Shown here: positions 25,307 through 36,232 of the stretch, piece after piece
Numbering within the stretch: the first letter of the stretch is position 1
Layout of the letters: each line of letters opens with the position of its first letter
From: Staphylococcus durrellii
Lineage (GTDB): Bacteria; Bacillota; Bacilli; Staphylococcales; Staphylococcaceae
Length of the DNA: 64,000 nucleotides
NCBI RefSeq assembly: GCF_015594545.1
Contig: NZ_JADIIO010000001.1
Span: 1,736,001 to 1,800,000 of the forward strand
Direction of reading: 5' to 3'
Position numbers and translations under genes: made by a program
The notes under the pieces: model-generated
Database searches by the model: none
What the model saw: the letters and a program-made list of their open reading frames with translations, nothing else
What the model was told of the DNA's origin: nothing

Positions 25307-26665
25307 TTAACCAATTTGAATACGTTCTTTCGGATAATGATACTTATCCGGTTCTCTTCTACCAGCTATCATAATAACGAAACTGATTAAACCTACACGT
25401 CCTATAAACATTAGGATCATTAAAATAACCTTTGATGTACCGTGTACATCATCTGTAACACCAAGCGATAATCCACAAGTACCGAATGATGACATGACTT
25501 CAAAGAGTGCTTGTAAAAATGTGATTTTCCCTTGTTCAATAATTAAAATTAACACGGTACTGATAAATGTCAAAAAAGAAGCCATCGTGAAAACTGCAAA
25601 CGAACGTTGAATGTCTGTAGTGTGTATTTCACGATTAAATGCTTTAATTGATAATTTTTCCGTATTGTTATTAAAGTTTAATAAAAATAACACTAATATC
25701 GCGAAAGTCGTAGTACGTATACCGCCACCAACAGAACTTGGCGATGATCCAATAAACATTAAGAAGCTCATGATTAAGTTTGTACCTTCACTAAAATGGC
25801 TAACGTCGATAGTTTGTAGCCCTGCACTTCTTGTTGTTGCAGATTGAAATAGTGCATAAAATAAACTTTTATGCCATGACATATTTTGAAAAGCATGATT
25901 ATGTTCGATGAGTAATATAAAAATGACACCAAATACAAATAGAAACAAATAAGTAACAGTTGTTATTTTAGCAAAAAGTGAAAACCTAAAATTTGGAATT
26001 CTATTTTTAATATAAGCTTTGATTTCTAATAATACTGGAAATCCAATAGAGCCTAATATAATTAAAAACATAACAATTGTTTGTACAAAGTAATCATTAG
26101 CGTAAGGTATTAAAGATTGTCCAGTAATATCTAAACCACCATTTGTAGTTGCTGAAACCGATACAAAAAGTCCTTGCATAATCGCATATTCGATATTCGG
26201 TGTATCTCTATAGAAATAAAAAGTTAGTAACACGGCGCCAACAAGTTCAATAATAAGCATTGTGCGAACTATGTCTAATATTAACTTCACCGTGCCACTC
26301 ATCGTATCTTTATTGTTATCTAACATTATTAATTGACGTTCACGAATACCAATTTTTTTACCTAAAACTACCCATAATAATGTACCAATGGCCATAACAC
26401 CAATTCCACCAATGTTTAGAATAATCATAATAATGACCTGCCCAAAAGTAGAATAAGTCTCTGCGATATTAACTGGTGAAAGTCCAGTTACACTAACGCC
26501 TGAAACTGCAACAAAAAGTGTGTCTATAGGATTTACATGGGCACCTGCTTTATGTACAAAAGGTAGGTTTAATAATAAAAACGAAACGATAATTGCAACT
26601 AAATAGTAAATCACTATCCCTTGTTGAGGACTGGATTTCTTAAATAATTCATTGAAAATGGACAA
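25307..26665 (-). CDS. ktrD: Ktr potassium uptake membrane subunit (TrkH/KtrB family)
   Basis: Potassium-translocating subunit that works with a cytoplasmic RCK subunit (KtrA or KtrC, not in this window). The 452-aa protein has the fourfold M1-P-M2 layout with selectivity-filter segments such as VSVTGLSP, SATTNGGLD, SATTRSAG and SFGTCGLSLG, each around the conserved Gly. The start is TTG 26665 with GAGGTG about 10 bases upstream; it begins 20 bases after htrA ends, so the two are probably cotranscribed. In S. aureus ktrD is also next to this htrA-like gene, which is why I prefer ktrD to ktrB. Confidence 0.88.
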   Translation of the reverse strand: MSIFNELFKKSSPQQGIVIYYLVAIIVSFLLLNLPFVHKAGAHVNPIDTLFVAVSGVSVTGLSPVNIAETYSTFGQVIIMIILNIGGIGVMAIGTLLWVVLGKKIGIRERQLIMLDNNKDTMSGTVKLILDIVRTMLIIELVGAVLLTFYFYRDTPNIEYAIMQGLFVSVSATTNGGLDITGQSLIPYANDYFVQTIVMFLIILGSIGFPVLLEIKAYIKNRIPNFRFSLFAKITTVTYLFLFVFGVIFILLIEHNHAFQNMSWHKSLFYALFQSATTRSAGLQTIDVSHFSEGTNLIMSFLMFIGSSPSSVGGGIRTTTFAILVLFLLNFNNNTEKLSIKAFNREIHTTDIQRSFAVFTMASFLTFISTVLILIIEQGKITFLQALFEVMSSFGTCGLSLGVTDDVHGTSKVILMILMFIGRVGLISFVIMIAGRREPDKYHYPKERIQIG

Positions 26666-26685
26666 AGCGTTACTTCACCTCAATG

Positions 26686-28557
26686 TTACTTCAATTTGAG
26701 CTTGATATTTTTTAATTTTCCATCACGGTAAATTTGAGCAGATAATGTCTTCAAATCGTTTTTATGACTGAAAATAATTTGTCTATATCTAAGCGTATCT
26801 TCTACTTGTTTTCCATCTAATTTTACTATGACATCATTTTTTTGCAAGCCTGATTTATCTGCAAGTCCATTTGGCTTAACTGCGCCTACGACTACACCAT
26901 TATCTACTTTGCTTGGTAAATTAAGTGATTGCTTACCTACATCATCTAAATCATTAGTATTTATAATTTTAACACCTGTATTAGGATAATTAACTTTGCC
27001 TTTTTTCTCAAGTTGTTGTGAGATTGATTGCACTTGATTAACTGGTACAGCAAATGCCATACCTTCAACATTGTCCATGCTAATTTTCATCGAAGCTATC
27101 CCGATTAATTTACCATCTCTATTTACAACCGCACCGCCAGAGTTACCTGGATTTACAGGTGCATCCATCTGGAAAGCGTCCATCAATACATCATAATGAT
27201 CATCTTTGTCGATATCTACTGGTACGTGTCTATTTAAACCTGAAATAATTCCTTTAGAAACTGAACCCTTAAATTCAGTACCAAGTGGATTACCAACTAC
27301 TACAAGTGGTTCTCCTATAATTAAATTTTTAGAATCACCCATTTTTATAGCTTTAACATCAGAATCTTGCGTGAGTTTTGCTTTAACCACTGCGATATCT
27401 GACCATTTATCGGTACCTAACACTTTGCCTGTAACGGCCTTATTGTCTCCGTATGTAACTTTTTGTTGTTCTTTATTTCCGACTACATGTGCATTAGTAA
27501 TAATAAAAATAGAGTCGCCCACTTTCTTGTAGACGACACCAGACCCTAACTCACTATCTTTTCTTGCTTCTTTAGTTTCGTTTTGAACCGAAGAAGCATC
27601 ATCGCTAGTATCATTTTCAATAGTTACTACTGAACGAATTGCACTATTGGCACTTTTCATGGTAGCCGTATATTTATGATCGTGTTTACTATTTGATTTA
27701 AACAATGCATTGCTTGAATTACCATTATGGTCGACATTATTAAATATAGAATTCATTAATGTTAATAAGATAATAACGCCTATGACAATTAAAATTTTCG
27801 CCCAGTTTTGAGCAAAGAAATTGTTAGTTCGAGTTGAAAAACTATTAGTTCTACCTTCATTGCTGCTTGAACTTTTCACATTAGATGTTGTTACATTATC
27901 ACTACTATAGGTATGGTCATCAATATCTTCATCATCAGAGATAAATTGGTTCACACGCGATTGTTGTGATGCCTCTGTATAAAATGGCTGTTCATGATTA
28001 TCCTTTTTTTCTTTCTCTGAATCACTATTTTTGTCTATTTTACTTGAAGAATGACTCTGTGCTTCACCAGTTGATAATATGTTGTTTTTTGTTACATCAC
28101 TTGAAGACATGTCTTCGTCTTTCTTAAAACTATTACTGTCTTGATGTTCATTGTTTTGTGTACCCTGATTATCTTTCTCAGTTAATGATGCTTGATGGTG
28201 CTCAGCTGTTTTAGTATTTTCTGTCTGAGTCTGACTTTGTTCATCAATGTCAGGCGTATTTGTACTTTCAGATGATTTATCTATATCTGTTGTTGATGTT
28301 TTATTACGCTTGTCTGCAATTTCTTGTTGATGCTGTATTTCTTCTTGAGTTAATTTTTCAATACGTGATTTTTGTAGATTTTCTTTCACACGTTCTTTAT
28401 TATTTTGAGCTAAGGTCGCATCTTTTTGTGCTTGTTGCTGACGAAGCTGTTGTTCATATTTTACACGTTGTTCACGTTCTTCATTATGAAAAAACTGGCG
28501 GCGTGAGCGACGATACTTACTTCTAGGTATCACCTGTTTTTTATCTTTATCCACCAT
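26686..28557 (-). CDS. htrA: HtrA-like membrane-anchored serine protease
   Basis: Surface quality-control protease of the DegP/HtrA family. In 623 aa: a basic, Gln/Lys-rich N-terminus ([10 protein letters not shown]), a long charged disordered region to about residue 240 on the cytoplasmic side, one membrane helix at about 250-272, a trypsin-like domain with His357 (NAHVVG), Asp387 (SDIAVV) and Ser473 (NPGNSGGAV), and a C-terminal PDZ domain ([33 protein letters not shown]). All triad residues are present. It is shorter than the roughly 770 aa I recall for the S. aureus protein; the difference probably lies in the disordered region. ATG follows GGGGG. ktrD is directly downstream. Confidence 0.93.
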   Translation of the reverse strand: MVDKDKKQVIPRSKYRRSRRQFFHNEEREQRVKYEQQLRQQQAQKDATLAQNNKERVKENLQKSRIEKLTQEEIQHQQEIADKRNKTSTTDIDKSSESTNTPDIDEQSQTQTENTKTAEHHQASLTEKDNQGTQNNEHQDSNSFKKDEDMSSSDVTKNNILSTGEAQSHSSSKIDKNSDSEKEKKDNHEQPFYTEASQQSRVNQFISDDEDIDDHTYSSDNVTTSNVKSSSSNEGRTNSFSTRTNNFFAQNWAKILIVIGVIILLTLMNSIFNNVDHNGNSSNALFKSNSKHDHKYTATMKSANSAIRSVVTIENDTSDDASSVQNETKEARKDSELGSGVVYKKVGDSIFIITNAHVVGNKEQQKVTYGDNKAVTGKVLGTDKWSDIAVVKAKLTQDSDVKAIKMGDSKNLIIGEPLVVVGNPLGTEFKGSVSKGIISGLNRHVPVDIDKDDHYDVLMDAFQMDAPVNPGNSGGAVVNRDGKLIGIASMKISMDNVEGMAFAVPVNQVQSISQQLEKKGKVNYPNTGVKIINTNDLDDVGKQSLNLPSKVDNGVVVGAVKPNGLADKSGLQKNDVIVKLDGKQVEDTLRYRQIIFSHKNDLKTLSAQIYRDGKLKNIKLKLK

Positions 28558-28721
28558 AATTCCCCCTATCTAACACACTTCATTAATTTATATTATGACA
28601 TATAAAGACAAAAATTTCTGCATTATTCTATACGAAATATTTATAAAATTGCACAATATCATTATCATCAACAAATTTCCGCCGTTTTTTTGTTACTTAC
28701 ACTTTATTTTAGTTATCAATT

Positions 28722-28757
28722 AAAAACCCTAACAGATTGAAACTCTGTTAGGGTTAA
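28722..28757 (-). terminator. Terminator after terC
   Basis: On the minus strand, AACCCTAACAGA/TCTGTTAGGGTT with a 7-nt loop followed by TTTTAATTG. It lies 12 bases past the terC stop. Confidence 0.85.
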
Positions 28758-28768
28758 ATGTTATATTA

Positions 28769-29566
28769 CTATTTATTATGTTTTTTGTTATGTGTTATTG
28801 AAGTAAGCCAACCAATAATTACTAATAATATCATCACTGACCAGAATATAGATTGCCACAATACGCCATGAGGGAATTCATGAGGTAACACGCCTATATC
28901 TTCATGCGCTAAGACTAATACTATCAATTTAATACCTACCCAGCCGACAATGGCAAAGGCTGCACCTTCTAAGCCGGGATATTTATTTAGTAACTCAACA
29001 AACCATGTTGCAGCAAAACGCATGATAATAACGCCAATCATACCACCTAGGAACATGACAACAAACTGACCTAGATCCATACCTCCAAAATGGATATTAA
29101 CTTTTGGAATAGTCATCGCTATAGCAAGCGCCGCTAACATAGAATCAATAGCAAATGCTATATCTGCAAATTCGACTTTAAATACTGTACCCCAAAAAGC
29201 TTTAGGGCTTGCTTTAATTTCTTCACCATCTTCGCCATAATGATGATCGTCCCCGGCTTCTGGTTCTTTTTTATCTTTATGTTTAAAAAATTCATACAGG
29301 TTTTTCGAAGACATATATAGTAAATAAAGCGCCCCAGCAGCTTGAATAAACCAGAAATTTGCAATGATGCTAATTAAAAACAGCGCTATAAATCTAAAAA
29401 TAAACGCTCCTAATAAGCCATAAAATAAAGCTTTTTTACGTTGTTCTGGCGGTAAATGTCTCACCATAACTGCCATAACTACAGCATTATCGGCAGCTAA
29501 AAGACCTTCTAGGAATACCAAAACTACAAGTACCCACAAATAAGGTAAAATCAAACTTGGATCCAT
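28769..29566 (-). CDS. TerC family membrane protein (Mn exporter type)
   Basis: A 265-aa integral membrane protein with about seven helices and the TerC signatures: EGLLAADNAVVMAVMVRHLP near the N-terminus and KVEFADIAFAIDSMLAALAIA in the middle, holding the intramembrane acidic residues. A His/Asp/Glu-rich cytosolic loop (EAGDDHHYGEDGEE) lies between helices. Members such as Alx and YkoY/YceF are linked to manganese efflux or metallation of exported enzymes. A yybP-ykoY manganese riboswitch directly upstream supports a manganese role. ATG 29566 follows AAAGGAG. Confidence 0.9.
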   Translation of the reverse strand: MDPSLILPYLWVLVVLVFLEGLLAADNAVVMAVMVRHLPPEQRKKALFYGLLGAFIFRFIALFLISIIANFWFIQAAGALYLLYMSSKNLYEFFKHKDKKEPEAGDDHHYGEDGEEIKASPKAFWGTVFKVEFADIAFAIDSMLAALAIAMTIPKVNIHFGGMDLGQFVVMFLGGMIGVIIMRFAATWFVELLNKYPGLEGAAFAIVGWVGIKLIVLVLAHEDIGVLPHEFPHGVLWQSIFWSVMILLVIIGWLTSITHNKKHNK

Positions 29567-29594
29567 GAATTACAACTCCTTTATTTTTTGTACA

Positions 29595-29815
29595 TAAAAA
29601 TAGAGACCTTAGCTAAATAGACATAAATGCCGAAAAGCATACTTATATCTATAGCAAAGGTCTCACTCTGTGAATATTCATCCACCCACTTCACCGGAAA
29701 GTTATACTTTCGTAATGACGATGACAGTGACTTATATAAATTCAAGATTATTAATTCGCTTGATTTTATTAAAAGTTAAGTTACTCCCCTCTGACTATAC
29801 AGTCATCGGTCTTAA
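29595..29815 (-). promoter_or_regulatory. yybP-ykoY manganese riboswitch ahead of terC
   Basis: On the minus strand the leader holds the class hallmarks in order: AGGGGAGTAAC (plus strand 29780-29791), a variable helical region, TCCGGTGAAGTGGGTGG, then GAGACCTTTGC, which pairs with AAGGTCTC (29657-29664 with 29603-29610) and is followed by TATTTTTATG. The last helix plus T-run looks like the expression-platform terminator. The class senses Mn2+ and typically precedes TerC-type and MntP genes. Confidence 0.85.
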
Positions 29816-29848
29816 ATTTTGTACGCTCATTATACACAATGTTGATTA

Positions 29849-31411
29849 TTATAACAAACTATATAGTTTAATTTCTGGAAATTTATCTTCAAACCATCTA
29901 GTGGCAAATTCATTTTCAAATAAAAATACATATTGATCATAACGGTCTTTAACTAAAATTGAACGCGTAGAATTCATTTTATCTTGAATGTCGTCCTCAT
30001 TTTCAATCCAACGAGCGATTTTGCGACCAACGGGTTCCATCACAACATCTACGTTATATTCATTTTTAATTCTATGCTCAAATACTTCAAATTGTAGTTG
30101 ACCAACCGCACCTAAAATAACTTGATTTGTATGCAATGTTTTATAGTATTGAATTGCGCCTTCTTGCACAAGTTGCTCTATCCCTTTATGGAAATGCTTT
30201 TGTTTCATAACATTCTTAGCAGATACTTTCATAAATATTTCTGGTGTAAATTGGGGTAACTCTTGGAAACTATATTTTTGATTACCACCTACTAATGTGT
30301 CACCTATTTGATAATTACCCGTATCATACAAGCCAATAATATCGCCAGCTACAGCGTGGTTTAAAGTTTCTTTATCGTCAGCCATAAATGAAGTTGAACG
30401 TGTAATTTTTTGTTTTTTCTTTGTACGTTGTAGAGACACATCCATACCACGTTCAAATGCACCACTTACAATTCTCATAAATGCGATTCTGTCTCTGTGT
30501 TTAGGATCCATATTCGCTTGAATTTTAAATATAAAACCTGAGAAATCAGTATCAAATGGTGATACTGAAACATTTTCTTTTGTTTGACGTGCATTCGGCA
30601 TCGGCGCGTGATCAACATAAGCATTTAAAAAGTTTTCAACGCCAAAATTAGCCAATGCAGAACCGAAAAATACTGGCGTTAAATCACCTGATAGTAATGC
30701 TTCATCATCGAAATTTTCACCCGCTTCTTCTACTAACATTAATTCTTCTATCGCTTGCTGATATGCACTATCGTTCTTAATTGCATGATCTTCTTCTAAA
30801 TCATAATCATGATTTAAGTGAAGAACATTTCCTTCATCTCTAAAGGGTTCAATTGTCTTATCATGACGATCTATGATGCCAAAAAAGTTTTGTCCCATAC
30901 CAACTGGCCAGTTCATAGGATAAGTTTCAATCTCTAATGTTTCTTCTATCTCATCTAGTAATTCAAATGGTTCTTTACCTACTCGATCTAACTTATTAAT
31001 AAAAGTAAAGATTGGAATGCCTCTCATCTTACAAACTTTAAATAATTTTAAAGTTTGAGGTTCAATACCTTTGGCACAGTCAATTACCATTACAGCGCTA
31101 TCTACTGCCATTAATGTACGATAAGTGTCTTCTGAGAAGTCTTCGTGTCCAGGTGTGTCCAAAATATTTATCTTATAATGATCATAATCAAATTGCATAA
31201 CTGAACTTGTAACCGAAATTCCACGTTCTTGTTCGACTTTCATCCAGTCACTTGTTGCAAATTTGCCACTCTTTTTACCTTTAACGGTACCCGCTTCACG
31301 TATAGCTCCACCAAATAGCAATAATTTTTCAGTTAACGTCGTTTTACCGGCGTCTGGGTGAGAAATTATCGCAAAGGTTTTTCTCGCTTCTATTTCATCT
31401 TTAATACTCAT
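29849..31411 (-). CDS. prfC: Peptide chain release factor 3
   Basis: Translational GTPase that removes RF1/RF2 from the ribosome after peptide release. The 520-aa protein has G1 [13 protein letters not shown], switch I with [13 protein letters not shown]3 [17 protein letters not shown]4 NKLDRVG, domain II and the RF3 C-terminal domain ([29 protein letters not shown]). EF-G is the nearest relative but is longer, at about 690 aa. The start overlaps the upstream small gene by 11 bases, suggesting a murE-orf-prfC operon. Confidence 0.97.
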   Translation of the reverse strand: MSIKDEIEARKTFAIISHPDAGKTTLTEKLLLFGGAIREAGTVKGKKSGKFATSDWMKVEQERGISVTSSVMQFDYDHYKINILDTPGHEDFSEDTYRTLMAVDSAVMVIDCAKGIEPQTLKLFKVCKMRGIPIFTFINKLDRVGKEPFELLDEIEETLEIETYPMNWPVGMGQNFFGIIDRHDKTIEPFRDEGNVLHLNHDYDLEEDHAIKNDSAYQQAIEELMLVEEAGENFDDEALLSGDLTPVFFGSALANFGVENFLNAYVDHAPMPNARQTKENVSVSPFDTDFSGFIFKIQANMDPKHRDRIAFMRIVSGAFERGMDVSLQRTKKKQKITRSTSFMADDKETLNHAVAGDIIGLYDTGNYQIGDTLVGGNQKYSFQELPQFTPEIFMKVSAKNVMKQKHFHKGIEQLVQEGAIQYYKTLHTNQVILGAVGQLQFEVFEHRIKNEYNVDVVMEPVGRKIARWIENEDDIQDKMNSTRSILVKDRYDQYVFLFENEFATRWFEDKFPEIKLYSLL

Positions 31412-31676
31412 TTATATGCTCCTTTAATACTTCTAACCATTCAATAATTTGATTAGCGATTTGTGTAGATTTCTGTTCATCGAAAATAGTGAATAAATTC
31501 ATTACAAATTCCTCTTTAATACCAATGGTATCTAATAACGTCGATACTTCTACCGACCAATTATAATCTGGTATACCTACAAAATAGACATTATCTTCTT
31601 CATGAATATATAAATAAACTCGCGTTTCATCTTTTAAATATCTAATCGCCACTATGACCACCGCCAAATTTTTCAT
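31401..31676 (-). CDS. Conserved small protein between murE and prfC
   Basis: Up to 91 aa, soluble and acidic, with an aromatic-rich centre ([24 protein letters not shown]) and a helical C-terminus. I do not recognise a domain. It overlaps murE by 35 bases if read from the ATG at 31676; a GTG a few codons downstream, preceded by GGCGGTGG, is an alternative start. It overlaps prfC by 11 bases, so translation is probably coupled along the three genes. I recall a similar small gene at this place in S. aureus. Function unknown. Confidence 0.75.
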   Translation of the reverse strand: MKNLAVVIVAIRYLKDETRVYLYIHEEDNVYFVGIPDYNWSVEVSTLLDTIGIKEEFVMNLFTIFDEQKSTQIANQIIEWLEVLKEHINEY

Positions 31677-33129
31677 AAGCTGCTTCTAAACCAATTAAAT
31701 CATCTCTATGTGGCACTTTAATATGTCCCGGCATAATTTGATAAGGTTCTCTACCTTTAGAAGCAAGTACTACTGTGTCACCTGGTTGTGCTATTTCAAT
31801 TGCATGTTTAATTCCTTCTGCACGATCATTAAATTCTACATAATTATCATGTGTCGCTCCTTTAGCTAATTCTGCAGTTAGCATTTTGGGATCATCATTA
31901 GCAGGATTATCTGGTGTAAAGATGACATAATCTGCTCTACTTGCAACTCTACCCATTTCTGGTGTCTTAGTTAAATCACGTTCCCCTGCCATACCGCATA
32001 AAAATATTAATTTTTGTTGTGCAAACGGCTTAACTGCATCAATTAATTTATCCATTCCATCTGCAGTATGAGCGTAATCAATGATTAAATCTATCGGTAA
32101 AGACGGATCTAATACTTCTAATCTACCTTCGACAGGTTCTAGATATTCGACAGCATTAATGACACGTTCTAAACTTTCACCTTTACTCCATACAGCAATA
32201 ATAGCAGCCATTATATTAGCAATATTAAATTTACCAACATAAGGTGATTTAACCGTATAATTTCCAAATGGCGTTGCTAAGTCAAATGTTACACCTTGTA
32301 GAGTTTCGTTTATGTTCTTAGCCATAAATTGAGCTTCATTGTCTATACCATATGTGAATATTTCAAATGGTGTCACTGAACGTAAATACTCGGAAAATTC
32401 ATCATCGTTATTTATAACAGCGTATTTATCTTTTGATAAATCTTCGCCCAATTGACTAAATAATAAAGACTTAGCATGACCATATGCTTCCATTGTTCCA
32501 TGAAAATCTAAATGATCTTGTGTTAAATTGGTAAATACAGCGACATCAAATTCTACACCACGTAATCGTCCTAAAGTCAAACCATGACTTGACACCTCTA
32601 GTGTCATAGCTTTCGCTTTAGCTTCTACAGCTTCATTAATTTTCTTAGTTAGTGAAACAGTTTCGGGCGTAGTATTCGCTCCTTTTGTTTTCTTTTCATT
32701 TATTTGAAAGCCATTCGTACCTAAATACGCGCTGCCTTGGTCTAACTTTCTATATATATGATGAATCATAGTAGCTACCGACGTTTTACCATTTGTACCA
32801 GTCACGCCATATGTAATAAGTTGCTGACTTGGGTAATTAAATAATTCATTTGCTAGTAAACTAGCAACTCTTAATGTATCTGGAACAATTACTTGTGTAA
32901 CCTTGCCAGTCACCGTAACTTTTCTATCAACTACTATGATTTTACAGCCTTGATCCACCACATTTTGGCAAAATTCATGACTATCTACAGTATAACCTTC
33001 AGAAGCGACAAAAATACTATTTTCAGTCGCAGTTCTAGAATCTGTTGTAATATCGTCAACGTTATTATTTAACGTTCCAATTACTTGTTTAACTTTGATT
33101 TTTTCGAACAATGCATTCGCATCCACCAT
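31642..33129 (-). CDS. murE: UDP-MurNAc-tripeptide synthetase (L-lysine adding)
   Basis: Adds the third residue of the peptidoglycan stem peptide, L-Lys in staphylococci, using ATP in the cytosol. The 495-aa protein matches my memory of S. aureus MurE throughout: ATP loop [45 protein letters not shown] (carbamylated Lys region), [17 protein letters not shown], and [13 protein letters not shown], where the lysine-type enzymes carry DNPA in place of the DNPR of meso-diaminopimelate enzymes. The start is ATG 33129 with AAGGAG 6 bases upstream; an ATG 45 bases earlier lies ahead of that site. First gene of the murE-orf-prfC unit. Confidence 0.97.
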   Translation of the reverse strand: MVDANALFEKIKVKQVIGTLNNNVDDITTDSRTATENSIFVASEGYTVDSHEFCQNVVDQGCKIIVVDRKVTVTGKVTQVIVPDTLRVASLLANELFNYPSQQLITYGVTGTNGKTSVATMIHHIYRKLDQGSAYLGTNGFQINEKKTKGANTTPETVSLTKKINEAVEAKAKAMTLEVSSHGLTLGRLRGVEFDVAVFTNLTQDHLDFHGTMEAYGHAKSLLFSQLGEDLSKDKYAVINNDDEFSEYLRSVTPFEIFTYGIDNEAQFMAKNINETLQGVTFDLATPFGNYTVKSPYVGKFNIANIMAAIIAVWSKGESLERVINAVEYLEPVEGRLEVLDPSLPIDLIIDYAHTADGMDKLIDAVKPFAQQKLIFLCGMAGERDLTKTPEMGRVASRADYVIFTPDNPANDDPKMLTAELAKGATHDNYVEFNDRAEGIKHAIEIAQPGDTVVLASKGREPYQIMPGHIKVPHRDDLIGLEAAYEKFGGGHSGD

Positions 33130-33512
33130 CAATCGCTCCTTTAATTCACTTACAGCTATTATACACTTTTTCACATAATTTTATAATAATGAATTATTAG
33201 CATGAAAATTAATGTGTAAAATTGATTTAAGTTTCTTATTATTTCCTATTAATATGTTAGTTTAACTTAATGTAAATTGTGGGTCACTAAATTTGTAAAT
33301 TGTGGGTAACATATTAATATAACAATACTTTTATTGTCATTAATGGTACGCTATAACTAAATTATTACAATTAGCACTTAATATTATGAATTATTTCAAT
33401 TCATATTGTAAAATGATATAATCTTGAATGAATGTGCTTAATTTCTTTCTCATAGTAATGAATTAAGATAAGATAATAATAAGTTAAATAAATTTAATGG
33501 AGGGTGACTTAA
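33130..33512. other. murE-ugtP divergent intergenic region
   Basis: About 380 A+T-rich bases with the promoters for two divergent envelope genes. The notable element is a 14-bp direct repeat near 33271-33307, listed separately. Otherwise no hairpin with a T-run and no frame worth listing. Confidence 0.5.
33271..33307 (+). repeat. Direct repeat TGTAAATTGTGGGT, two copies
   Basis: Two exact 14-bp copies at 33271-33284 and 33294-33307, starts 23 bp apart (about two helical turns), each followed by a CAC or AAC end. They stand about 200 bp before ugtP and 140 bp before murE. The spacing suggests a dimer or tandem regulator site. I know no regulator with this motif. Confidence 0.6.
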
Positions 33513-34688
33513 ATGGTTACTCAAAAGAAAAAATTGTTAATAATTACTGGTTCCTTTGGTAATGGCCATTTACAAGTTACACAAAGTGTTGTCAATGAAC
33601 TAAATGCGATGAAGCTTGAAAACTTAACAGTCATTGAACATGATTTGTTTTTAGAAGCTCACCCGATATTAACTTCTATATGTAAAAAATGGTATATTAA
33701 TAGTTTTAAGTATTTCAGAAATATGTATAAAAACTTTTATTACAGTAGACCGGAAGAATTAGATAAATGTTTTTATAAATATTATGGTTTAAATAAATTA
33801 ATCAATTTATTATTAAAAGAAAAACCTGATTTAATTTTAGTAACATTTCCGACGCCTGTTATGTCAGTGTTAACTGAACAATTTAATATTAATATTCCTA
33901 TTGCAACTGTAATGACTGATTACAGAATGCATAAAAATTGGATTACACCACATTCAGAAAGATATTATTTGGCTACTGAGGATTTAAAAGATGAATTTAC
34001 CTCTATCGGTATTCCGAAGCATAATATAAAAGTTACTGGCATTCCTATTGCAGACAAATTCGAATCATCTATCGACAAAGAACAATGGTTAGCACAAAAT
34101 GGATTAGATCCAATTAAACCGACTATCTTAATGTCTGCTGGTGCTTTCGGTGTATCTAAAGGTTTTGATCAAATGATTAGAGAAATGTTGCAGCAGAGCC
34201 CTCATTCACAAATCGTTATGATTTGTGGTAAAAGTAAAGAATTAAAGCGTAACCTTGCAGCGCAATTTAAAAATTATGATAATGTTTTAATATTAGGATA
34301 CACTCAACATATGAATGAATGGATGGCATCCAGTCAATTAATGATTACTAAGCCGGGTGGTATCACTATTTCTGAAGCATTGACACGTCAGATTCCGATG
34401 GTATTTTTAAATCCTGCACCAGGTCAAGAACTTGAAAACGCACATTATTTTACTGACAAAGGTTATGGTAAAATCGCCTACACACCAAATGAGGCAATTA
34501 ACATTGTTGCTGACTTAACTAATCATCCAGAACAATTAGCTTCAATGTCTAAACATATGGATGAGTCACGTGTGAGTTATTCAACTTACAAATTATGCCG
34601 TGATTTATTAGATTTATTACATCATTCTACACAATATGAAGAAGTGTATGGAAAGGTACCTTTATATGCAAAATTCTTCGTTAAATAA
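33513..34688 (+). CDS. ugtP: Diglucosyl diacylglycerol synthase (processive glucosyltransferase)
   Basis: Makes the Glc2-diacylglycerol anchor of lipoteichoic acid from UDP-glucose and diacylglycerol at the inner membrane face. The 391-aa GT28/MurG-like protein shows [19 protein letters not shown] at the N-terminus, [37 protein letters not shown], and the UDP-sugar site [34 protein letters not shown] 33513 follows GGAGGGTGA. It overlaps the start of ltaA by 23 bases, so the LTA anchor synthase and flippase are translated together. Substrate UDP-glucose depends on PgcA, also in this window. Confidence 0.96.
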   Translation: MVTQKKKLLIITGSFGNGHLQVTQSVVNELNAMKLENLTVIEHDLFLEAHPILTSICKKWYINSFKYFRNMYKNFYYSRPEELDKCFYKYYGLNKLINLLLKEKPDLILVTFPTPVMSVLTEQFNINIPIATVMTDYRMHKNWITPHSERYYLATEDLKDEFTSIGIPKHNIKVTGIPIADKFESSIDKEQWLAQNGLDPIKPTILMSAGAFGVSKGFDQMIREMLQQSPHSQIVMICGKSKELKRNLAAQFKNYDNVLILGYTQHMNEWMASSQLMITKPGGITISEALTRQIPMVFLNPAPGQELENAHYFTDKGYGKIAYTPNEAINIVADLTNHPEQLASMSKHMDESRVSYSTYKLCRDLLDLLHHSTQYEEVYGKVPLYAKFFVK

Positions 34689-35859
34689 TTTTAAACAAAG
34701 TAACAATTTTATTATTATGCTCGTTATCTTATTTTTAATGGAATTTGCACGTGGCATGTATATATTAAGCTATTTATCATTGCTACCCACTGCAACTACT
34801 ATAGCAGTAGGTATTACATCTACTGCTATTTCTATTCATTTTATTTCAGATGCCGCCACTAATTTTGTTATTGGCTTTTTATTAAAAAGGTTTGGATCAA
34901 AAATTGTCTTAACCTCTGGCTTTTTATTAGCCTTTATTAGTTTATTTTTAGTTATCTGGTTACCTACGAATCCAATCGTCCTAATAGTAAGTGCAATGTT
35001 ACTAGGTATCGCTGTTAGCCCTATTTGGGTAATTATGCTAGCTAGCGTGGACGAAAAAAATCGCGGTAAACAAATGGGTTATGTTTATTTCTCATGGTTG
35101 TTAGGCTTACTCGTTGGTATGATTACTATGAATTTAATATTTAAATTTGATCCAACAAACTTTGCGTTTATGATGTCTTTTGTCGTCTTAATCGCATGGA
35201 TTTTATATTATTTCGTTAAAATAAGACTTACAAATTACAATACACGGCCTATATCTCAACAATTAGGACAAATCGCCGACGTAACGAAGAAGCATTTAAT
35301 TTTATTTCCTGGTATTTTACTTCAAGGGGCTTCCATAACTGCCTTGGTTCCTATTTTACCTATCTATGCTACAAAAGTTGTTGGCGTTTCTACTGTCGAA
35401 TATACTGTAGCTATCGTTATTGGTGGTATTGGTTGTGCGATTTCAATGTTATTTTTATCTAAAATCATTGATAATAATGGAAAAGTATTTATGTATGCTA
35501 TGATTTTTGGTGGCTTTGTCTTATACGCCATCATGATTTTCGCACTTTCTTTAATCACTAATATTTATATTGTATGGGGATTAGCTATCTTTATTGGCTT
35601 AATGTATGGTCTATTACTACCTGCATGGAACACTTTTATGGCTTCTCACATTAATCCTGATGAACAGGAAGAAACTTGGGGCGTGTTCAATAGTATTCAA
35701 GGTTTTGGCTCTATGATAGGACCTATTGTTGGTGGGCTAATTAAAGAATTTACCAAAAGTGTTAATAATACATTTTATTTCTCTGCCGCAGTCTTTTTAT
35801 TACTGGCAATTTTTTATGGCTATTACTTCATGATAAATAAGAAAAAACAACAATATTAA
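34666..35859 (+). CDS. ltaA: Lipoteichoic acid glycolipid flippase LtaA
   Basis: MFS-fold membrane protein that moves diglucosyl-diacylglycerol to the outer leaflet for LtaS. At 397 aa it has twelve predicted helices and follows my memory of S. aureus LtaA closely: MQNSSLNN start, [57 protein letters not shown] and [26 protein letters not shown] chose ATG 34666 because it has GGAAAGG 9 bases upstream and matches the S. aureus N-terminus; the ATG at 34636 would add ten residues. It overlaps ugtP. Confidence 0.95.
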   Translation: MQNSSLNNFKQSNNFIIMLVILFLMEFARGMYILSYLSLLPTATTIAVGITSTAISIHFISDAATNFVIGFLLKRFGSKIVLTSGFLLAFISLFLVIWLPTNPIVLIVSAMLLGIAVSPIWVIMLASVDEKNRGKQMGYVYFSWLLGLLVGMITMNLIFKFDPTNFAFMMSFVVLIAWILYYFVKIRLTNYNTRPISQQLGQIADVTKKHLILFPGILLQGASITALVPILPIYATKVVGVSTVEYTVAIVIGGIGCAISMLFLSKIIDNNGKVFMYAMIFGGFVLYAIMIFALSLITNIYIVWGLAIFIGLMYGLLLPAWNTFMASHINPDEQEETWGVFNSIQGFGSMIGPIVGGLIKEFTKSVNNTFYFSAAVFLLLAIFYGYYFMINKKKQQY

Positions 35860-35897
35860 AAAAGGGACTTGAACTTACCTCTCTTTTACTCGTAAAC

Positions 35898-35942
35898 AAA
35901 CGTCAATTTCTATCCAATAATATAGAAATTGACGTTTTCTTT
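35898..35942 (+). terminator. Terminator after ltaA
   Basis: AACGTCAATTTCTAT pairs with ATAGAAATTGACGTT around a short A+T loop, followed by TTCTTTG. Confidence 0.8.
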
Positions 35943-36039
35943 GTGCTCATGAAATTTATGAAGCTCGTATGTCTAATATTTGTTTTATACTTAATGAGGC
36001 TAAAACATATTTAAATTAAACCTTTATATGTGGTTTAAA

Positions 36040-36216
36040 TTTTAATATTAATGGAGAGGCTCTCTGCTTTAAGATTAGAAGCACAAGCCATCTCCTAGGA
36101 AAGTGAATGATATATAGATAGTATTGATTATAAAAGTAGCCCTTAAATGGATTTCAAATCAAAAATCATTAAGGGCTATAAGTTCTGGACTTATGTCCTG
36201 AACTCTGTTTTTATTC
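36040..36216 (+). ncRNA. Candidate structured RNA between ltaA and yjcG
   Basis: Three hairpins follow each other on the plus strand. First, 36053-36095: GGAGA/TCTCC, GGCT/AGCC and TGCTT/AAGCA around an 8-9 nt loop. Second, AGCCCTTAA/TTAAGGGCT near 36139-36177. Third, GTTC-t-GGAC/GTCC-t-GAAC at about 36182-36204 followed by CTCTGTTTTTATT, a good intrinsic terminator. A 15-codon frame from ATG 36051 spans the first hairpin but lacks a ribosome site. I cannot match it to a named RNA, and the promoter is unclear. The terminator could instead be a second stop for ltaA. Confidence 0.4.
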
Positions 36217-36232
36217 AATATAATGATGACAA

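Noticed and set aside
28260-28526. 88-codon plus-strand frame inside htrA
   Set aside because: Antisense shadow of the low-complexity N-terminus of htrA.
29670-29936. 88-codon plus-strand frame over the terC leader and prfC end
   Set aside because: It lies antisense to the manganese riboswitch and prfC; no start signal.
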